Assembly (NCBI RefSeq): GCF_036320965.1 | Contig: NC_092250.1 | Location: 13,213,100-13,277,099, forward strand | Length of the DNA stretch: 64,000 bases | Direction: 5' to 3' | Origin: Panulirus ornatus | Lineage: Eukaryota; Arthropoda; Malacostraca; Decapoda; Palinuridae | Shown here: positions 57,945-64,000 of the stretch, one piece after another | Numbering within the stretch: position 1 is the first letter of the stretch | Layout: each line of letters begins with the position of its first letter | Made by a program: the position numbers and the translations under genes | Notes under the pieces: model-generated | Databases searched by the model: none | What the model was told of the DNA's origin: nothing | Seen by the model: only the letters and a program-made list of their open reading frames with translations

Positions 57945-59026
57945 CTGGAATCCGCTGGTTCTGTCATTACCAACTGTCATTACCAACAGTCATTAATGGT
58001 GGTGGAGCGTATGGGTAAGGTTTCTCTTTCATATTCTTGCCATAAGACTATGTGAACTATGTGACACTTACCCTGTCTCTCGCATTAGAGGATTGAGGCC
58101 TACATTCTTGCAGCCTTCAGAATTATTCGGGATGAATGTCGAAGTGAATGGTGGATCGATTCTTTTCCCCCCCTCACCAGCTGTGCATTTAAGAGCACTG
58201 GTATGAATCCTGTTACTGAGGTACACTGGTTAGGAAGGGGAGGACTTAGGCGTCCTCGCTTGTGTCATGGGTCACTGTGTAAGCGCTCTGCAGCGCATCT
58301 GAGACCTACAGCAAGATAGATAAGAGTTCTAAGACTTCATAGACCACATGACTGGTTACTTTGACTCGCGCAGCTACAGCGTCTGAAAGAGGATCCCTTC
58401 GCTCCATCGCTGGTGCCATATAATCACTCTGTGAACACTGTAGAGGGCATCTGAAACCTCTATAACAAGATGGCTAAGAGTTCTAAGAGTTCTTGGACCG
58501 CATGATCTATTACTCTGGTCGGGGAAGGCGAGTGGACGCTTCTGGAAAACCAACGCCTTCAAGTGTGCGTTGAGGAGTCTGGACACGCAGCGTGGACACC
58601 AGCTGAACAGATGGTGGTAAAGAGATCTCCCAAGGGGAGCCGGAAGAGTTCCGAGCGACAGAAATACATGTCTCTCTCTCTCTGTCTCTCTCTCTCTGTC
58701 TCTCTCTCTCTCTCTCTCTCAGAAATGATAGCAACGACGAGGAAGTTAACGATGCTCTTACGGAAAGAAGTTGTAGGCAGATGGGTATATATATATACAC
58801 GAGAGACGAGATGCAATGTCACTTCTCTTTAAGAATGAAGAAAAGTTGAGCTGTACACTTTCTAAAGAGGTCGTCCCGTATTCCATGCCACATACACGCG
58901 TCTGCAGGAGGAAGAAGAGAAATTTTTGTCTAGTGAATTTCTTTAGACACTGATAAATCATATCTTTGCTGCGCTAACAGGCAGATTTTAGCATTCATCT
59001 TACTGTTCAGTGATATACAGGTCAAT

Positions 59027-59030
<4 letters not shown>
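57000..59030. other. no gene recognised; several microsatellites
   Basis: Contains (CA)n at 57246-57301, (GA)n at 57461-57519, a poly-C run near 57790-57803, (GT)n at 57914-57940 and an interrupted (CT)n at 58672-58721. A diverged tandem duplication lies at 58272-58518 (listed separately). No gene recognised. Confidence 0.6.
58272..58518. repeat. diverged ~155-bp tandem duplication
   Basis: CACTGTGTAAGCGCTCTGCA ... AAGAGTTCTAAGACTTCATA (from 58272) is echoed by CACTCTGTGAACACTGTAGA ... AAGAGTTCTAAGAGTTCTTG (from 58427), in the same orientation and about 155 bp apart. Confidence 0.7.

Positions 59031-59087
<57 letters not shown>
59031..59087. repeat. (CA)n microsatellite
   Basis: Pure CA run that abuts the 3' end of a SINE-like copy directly. 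Confidence 0.97.
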
Positions 59088-59088
<1 letters not shown>

Positions 59089-59186
59089 TTCCTGCGTCAG
59101 CGAGGCAGCGTTAAGAACAGAGGACTGAGCCTTACAGGGAATATTCTCACTTGGCCCCTTCTCTGTTCATTCTTTTGGAAAATTTG

Positions 59187-59189
<3 letters not shown>
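59088..59189 (-). mobile_element. SINE-like repeat, copy 10, 5'-truncated
   Basis: Minus-oriented 3' part only (plus strand CCTGCGTCAGCGAGGCAGCG ... TTCTTTTGGAAAATTTG). Its 3' end joins (CA)n and its truncated 5' end joins (TA)n. The last bases of the tail (GGCGAATAG block) are absent. Confidence 0.8.

Positions 59190-59259
<70 letters not shown>
59190..59259. repeat. (TA)n microsatellite
   Basis: TA repeat between SINE-like copy 10 and a Penelope-like fragment. Confidence 0.97.
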
Positions 59260-59262
<3 letters not shown>

Positions 59263-59380
59263 ATAGTAAAATCGTTCTCCCGTAGCCGTTCATACAGTTT
59301 TATTCAACATGTAATTTTTCTATACATGTGGCACGACATGTTTCGTGGAGACAATCCACCTCATCAGGTGCCAGTACTTA
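59260..59380 (-). mobile_element. Penelope-like repeat with hammerhead-like core, family P4
   Basis: On the minus strand: CTGATGA (59361-59367), one base, helix II GTGGA/TCCAC with loop TTGTC (within 59345-59359), GAA, and then ACATG-loop-CATGT (59324-59341), which forms a helix III with the A-U closing pair a hammerhead needs. An A follows at the expected cleavage position (59323). Helix I pairing is not evident, and there is one extra base before helix II. The unit ends at a (TA)n array. The family assignment is by analogy with Penelope-like elements. Confidence 0.5.
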
Positions 59381-59879
59381 AAGTTACTTAAATCCCAACA
59401 TCACACTTGAGTCCCGCCGTCCAGCACCAATCTGTACAGACCAACCACTGTCCACTTTGTCTGGCAGTAACCCTTGTAAGGGAGAGTGATTAAAGGGGGT
59501 CACGTGACGGGGGTTGACCTGGGTAGCTGGGTGTGTCTTGAACAACTTTTGTCATGTTTTCGTGTTTTGTCAATTCTCTCATTATGATTTAGTTGATGCT
59601 AGGATGGGCTTGAGAATTGCCTGGGGACAAGGTTATTAGTATTAACAATTATGTCATTCAATGACAGCATGCTTATGCTGTTACAGGTATTGAATTATTG
59701 TCTTTTGAAACTCGACTGAGGTAAACCAGTGACATTTGGAAAGTGATATAAGTTGAATTTGTATTTTAGCACTGTTCAATTTATCTTTGCTTCTGCGTCC
59801 AAGTTCAGGGATATTGTACTGGTCTAGATCATAGGTAGATATGTGTTCGATACGAGAGAGTGAAAGGATATCAAAGTGA

Positions 59880-60900
59880 GGAGGGGAGGATATGATGTAT
59901 ATAGAGTGGAACCATCATTTGTAAGAACGCACAGGTTTAGGGACTAGAACCATTGGGGTAAGAGATTGAGGAAAGAAGAAAGAAAGTAGGCGACAGGATA
60001 ATCCTGAGGAACACCACAGTTAATATAACAAGAGGGAAAAGTTTCTCCGTCGAAAGCTCCTACTATAGAATGCCTCCTAAGGAAGAAGCTATGCATTAGG
60101 ATATAAAGACAAGCAGAAGAGCCAAATGAAGGATGTTAAGGAAGTACAGACTTGCTGTGCCACATTAGTCATATGCATGGGAGGTGTCAGGGTCTACAAG
60201 GGAAGATCTATCAAATTCCCTGGAGGAGGAGTAGGAGAACCAGAGATGAGACACGTAGGTGGAAGAATATACGGTTCACGTTGCACCGCAAAAGCCACAT
60301 TGGTGATCAAGAAGAAGTGAATGGGATTCAAAGCGGTTGAGAACGTGAGAATTAAGGCAAGACTTTAGAGATTAGCAAAAGTAATAGTAAAGGGGCGGTA
60401 GTTGGAGGGGTTTAGAACGGTCTGCTTTCTTATGGATGGGATGCTGCCAAGGGGAATGAAAGAACTGGGTTTTTGAGGCAGACGAAAGAGGTAAGCAAAG
60501 GATCGGAGCTAGCTCAGTGGCACCCTCCATTAAGCTTTGGAGAGGTATGCCATTCGGGTCATATGCCTTGTTCGGTTGAAGCTCCAGTTGCCAAAGTATT
60601 CGGAAGACCCAAGCACGTGAAAAATATAGGTGAGGACACAGGTTTAACAGGAATGGATTTGGTACGATCCAAAGAGGATTCAGAAAGTACAGCAAAGTAC
60701 CAAAAAGAGCGGCGTTATCAGTCAGGGAATTGCTATAGACTGATAAGGTTGCAGGAGTTTAAAAGTTGAATTACTTAATTCATTGTAGATACTTTTCGTT
60801 TTATCTAAGGACCAGGGCGATTTATCAGTAAAACAAGAAGTCAGTTCAGTACATTTTCTTTTGATGGAGGTTCGCTTGCCTTTAAGGAAAACCGCTCTCC
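59880..60900 (-). pseudogene. jockey-like LINE reverse transcriptase relic
   Basis: Minus-strand translation gives RT blocks in the correct order, with stops. LQPNKAYDPNGIP (about 60580) corresponds to KAxGPDGIP, and ATELAPIL follows. W..PIHKKADRSKP (about 60420) is PIPKKGDRSxP-like. LNSHVLNRFESHSLLLDHQCGF (about 60290-60350) corresponds to the ...HLESHxLLSDxQyGFR block. VDPDTSHAYD (about 60180-60210) corresponds to the catalytic DxSKAFD block, and VVFLRIILSPTFF (about 59995) to GVPQGSVLSPxLF. It is inactive and different from the main LINE family. Downstream coding parts are not recognisable. Confidence 0.7.
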
Positions 60901-61198
60901 CAATGTTTCTGGGCAGAATTGAGAGTTGAGTGGGATGCAGAGGAGAGGAAAAGAATTACATGACCCACTACACTCTGTCCCTGATGCAATTGGCATGGGA
61001 GCAGAAGCAGTCAAACCCTCGTTGGCTGTGGACGGGAAAATCTCTGGATGCGTAGGGGACGCCGTAGGATTCCAACCCATCCAAGATAAGAACTTCTCCT
61101 CCACTTGGCAGCACAGCTGGAGGCATCGTGGCCAGTGACGAGGTGTACCTGCCTGAAGGGACTGCGGGTAAAGAGGCTTCAACATATGTGCATCCAGT

Positions 61199-62510
61199 GG
61201 TGTCACTTGTTATCCATGGTGTCACTCAGTAACCAAGATGTCACTCAGTACCCAAGGTGTCTCTCGGTATCCAGGGTTTCACTTGTTATCCAGGGTGTCA
61301 CTCAGTAACCAAGATGTCACTCAGTACCCAAGGTGTCTCTCGGTATCCAGGGTTTCATTTGGTATCCAGGGTGTCACTCAGTAACCAAGGTGACACTCAG
61401 TATCCACAGTGTCACTCAGTATCCAGGGTGTCGCTCGGTAACCATAGGGTCGCTTAGTAACCAAGGTGTCACTCAGTAACCATAGTGTCACTCAGTAGCC
61501 AAGGTGTCACTTAGCATCCAGAGTGTCACTTAATATCCAGGGTGTCACTCAGTAACCATAGTGTCACTTAGTAACCAGGGTGTCACTCAGTAACCATAGT
61601 GTCACTCAGGAACCAAGGTGTCACTCAGTAGTATCACTCAGTAGCCATGGTGTCACTCAGTAATCATTATGTCACTCAGTAACCAATATCACTCAGTAAC
61701 CATAGTGTCACTCAGTTACCAAGGTGTCACTCTGTAACTATAGTGTCACAAAGTAACCAAGGTGTCACTCAGTAACCACAGTGTCACTCGGTAACCAAGG
61801 TGTCACTCACCAACAAAAGTGTCACTCAGTAACCAAGGTGTCACTCAGTAACCGTAGTGTCACAAAGTAACCAAGGTGTCACACAGTAACCATAGTGCAC
61901 TCAGTAACCAAGGTGTCACTCAGTAACCATAGTGTCACAAAGTAACCAAGGTGTCACACGGTAACCATAGTATAATTCAGTAGCCAAGGTGTCACTCAGT
62001 AACCATAGTGTCTCAGTAACCATAGTGTCACTCAGTGACACCATAGTGTCACTCAGTAACCAAGGTGTCACTCAGTAACCATAGTGTCACTCAGTAACCA
62101 AGGTGTCACTCAGTAAACATAGTGTCACAAAGTAACCAAGGTGTTACACAGTAACCATAGTGTCACTCAGTAGCCAAGTTGTCATTCAGTAACCATAGTG
62201 TCACTCCGGAACCAAGATGTCACTCGGTAACCAAGGTGTCACTCAGTAGCCAAGTTGTCATTCAGTAACCATAGTGTCACTCCGGAACCAAGATGTCACT
62301 CAGTAACCAAGGTGTTACACAGTAACCATAGTGTCACTCAGTAGCCAAGTTGTCATTCAGTAACCATAGTGTCACTCCGGAACCAAGGTGTCACTCAGTA
62401 ACCAAGGTGTCACTCAGTAACCATAGTGTCACTCAGTAACCATAGTGTCACTCAGTAACCATAGCGTCACTCAGTAACCAAGGTGTCACTCAGTATCCAG
62501 GATGTCACCC
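61199..62510. repeat. ~19-bp satellite array (1.3 kb)
   Basis: Units of the type GTGTCACTCAGTAACCAAG and GTGTCACTCAGTAACCATA repeat for about 1.3 kb, roughly 65-70 units. AAGG- and ATAG-type units often alternate, giving a 38-bp dimer. Occasional CACAAAG and CCGGAACC variants mark larger duplicated blocks (for example GCCAAGTTGTCATTCAGTAA recurring near 62173, 62251 and 62345). Short indels break the period. No coding function. Confidence 0.93.
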
Positions 62511-62792
62511 TATGGCCTCGCTTGATGTCCTCTGCATCACTGGGTATTCATGACTTAAGTCTGAAATTAATTCTGTCATATTTCTTTTTTTCCAAAACTT
62601 TTTTTTTTGAACTAAACTTTTTCCTTTGGTGAACTTTCTCTCCTCTAAGAAACTTCAAGCTGAGCGGTTTCGCCGTTGGATTACTTTCCATTCACTTCGT
62701 CCCTTTGAATTTGGGTAAAGGATTGCGTGATGTCATATAATATATAGTTCAGTTGGTTGACCAGGCGCAATATATATATTTTTTTTTTTATT
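62511..62792. other. no gene recognised
   Basis: Unique-looking sequence between the satellite and LINE G, with T runs near 62580-62612. Confidence 0.6.
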
Positions 62793-64000
62793 ATACTTTG
62801 TCGCTGTCTCCCGCGTTTGCGAGGTAGCGCAAGGAAACAGACGAAAGAAACGGCCCAACCCCCCCCATACACATGTATATACATACGTCCACACACGCAA
62901 ATATACATACCTACACAGCTTTCCATGGTTTACCCCAGACGCTTCACATGCCTTGATTCAATCCACTGACAACACGTCAACCCCGGTATACCACATCGCT
63001 CCAATTCACTCTATTCCTTGCCCTCCTTTCACCCTCCTGCATGTTCAGGCCCCGATCACACAAAATCTTTTTCACTCCATCTTTCCACCTCCAATTTGGT
63101 CTCCCTCTTCTCCTCGTTCCCTCCACCTCCGACACATATATCCTCTTGGTCAATCCTTCCTCACTCATTCTCTCCATGTGCCCAAACCACTTCAAAACAC
63201 CCTCTTCTGCTCTCTCAACCACGCTCTTTTTATTTCCACACATCTCTCTTACCCTTACGTTACTCACTCGATCAAACCACCTCACACCACACATTGTCCC
63301 CAAACATCTCATTTCCAGCACATCCATCCTCCTGCGCACAACTCTATCCATAGCCCACGCCTCGCAACCATACAACATTGTTGGAACCACTATTCCTTCA
63401 AACATACCCATTTTTGCTTTCCGAGATAATGTTCTCGACTTCCACACATTCTTCAAGGCTCCCAGGATTTTCGCCCCCTCCCCCACCCTACGATTCACTT
63501 CCGCTTCCATGGTTCCATCCGCTGCCAGATCCACTCCCAGATATCTAAAACACTTTACTTCCTCCAGTTTTTCTCCATTCAAACTTACCTCCCAATTGAC
63601 TTGACCCTCACCACTACTGTACCTAATAACCTTGCTCTTATTCACATTTACTCTTAACTTTCTTCTTTCACATACTTTACCAAACTCAGTCTCCAGCGTC
63701 TGCAGTTTCTCACATGAATCAGCCACCAGAGCTGTATCATCAGCGAACAACAACTGACTCACTTTCCAAGCTCTCTCATCCACAACAGACTTCATACTTG
63801 CCCCTCTTTCCAAAACTCTTGCATTCACCTCCCTAACAACCCATCCATAAATAAATTAAACAACCATGGAGACATCACACACCCCTGCCGCAAACCTACA
63901 TTCACTGAGAACCAGTCACTTTCCTCTCTTCCTACACGTACACATGCCTTACATCCTCGATAAAAACTTTTCACTGCTTCGAACAACTTGCCTCCCACAC
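62793..64000 (-). mobile_element. RTE-type LINE, copy G, short 3'UTR, runs off window
   Basis: Minus-strand copy with the short 3'UTR (same ~250-nt deletion as B and D), the tail motif at about 62800-62850, a T run and a short (TA)n at its left edge. Coding sequence continues past position 64000, so its 5' extent is unknown. Confidence 0.9.
62977..63828 (-). pseudogene. LINE reverse transcriptase C-terminal part, frameshifted (283-codon open piece)
   Basis: The open piece holds LLFADDTALVADS (both catalytic Asp), YLGVDLAADGT, LYGCEAWAMD, CGVRWFDRVSN, WFGHMERM and GRPNWRWKDG, ending in VVYRG-stop. Just upstream, near 63840, one C is missing relative to copy D (ACAACCCATCC for ACAACCCCATCC), which shifts the frame. 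The RT sequence upstream to 64000 (GLRQGCVMSPW, FYRGCKACVRVG) is otherwise well preserved. So a single-base change separates this copy from an open frame within the window. Confidence 0.85.

Noticed and set aside
56171..62510. CRISPR arrays at the 24-bp and 19-bp repeats
   Set aside because: The repeats are directly contiguous with no unique spacers, there are no cas genes, and the sequence is eukaryotic in character.

Overview
The window looks like repeat-dominated, non-coding DNA from an animal nuclear genome, most probably an arthropod and plausibly a decapod crustacean. That assignment is inferred from the mass of (TA)n, (CT/GA)n and (CA/GT)n microsatellites, from an RTE/craniofacial-development-protein-2-like LINE family present in many copies, and from a tRNA-derived SINE. 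I found no convincing host protein-coding gene, no rRNA and no functional tRNA gene. The real coding sequence belongs to retrotransposons in various states of decay.

Layout. 1-3.9 kb: microsatellites and unremarkable DNA. 3.9-12.9 kb: dense mobile-element block with a LINE 3'UTR fragment, the most complete LINE copy (A, 5257-8715, with endonuclease and reverse transcriptase relics), LINE B (10579-11718, 309-codon open RT part), and five copies of a ~240-bp SINE-like repeat separated by (TA)n arrays. 12.9-18.2 kb: mostly featureless. 18.2-26.7 kb: second dense block with Penelope-like or hammerhead-like repeats, LINE C (minus, in-frame internal deletion), LINE D (minus, 446-codon intact RT part) and LINE E (plus), D and E lying head to head around one (TA)n array. 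26.7-45.6 kb: old sequence with jockey/CR1-like RT relics (29.6-30.1, 36.7-37.7 kb), another RT relic (39.9-40.3 kb), two copies of a tRNA-derived SINE, and small tandem duplications. 45.6-53.2 kb: a LINE 3'UTR fragment, an 84-bp near-perfect palindrome, LINE F, a 17-bp minisatellite open in all forward frames, and a compound CA/CATA array. 55.5-57 kb: a cluster of TGACCT motifs leading into a ~33-copy 24-bp minisatellite in which each unit carries a nuclear-receptor half-site or a close variant. 59-64 kb: SINE and Penelope-like fragments, a jockey-like RT relic, a 1.3-kb satellite with ~19-bp period, and LINE G running off the end.

How the parts relate. The LINE 3' tail and the 3' end of the ~240-bp repeat share a conserved motif, which suggests a LINE/SINE partnership. 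Nearly every long (TA)n array abuts the end of a dispersed repeat, so (TA)n tracts appear to be the insertion niche, or the product, of these elements. LINE copies fall into an older group with a long 3'UTR (A, C, E, F) and a group with a ~250-nt 3'UTR deletion and better preserved frames (B, D, G), pointing to recent activity. Three different repeat families carry a CTGANGA / stem / GAAA signature resembling the hammerhead-ribozyme motifs known from Penelope-like elements. All similarity statements were made by eye; no alignment or database search was run.
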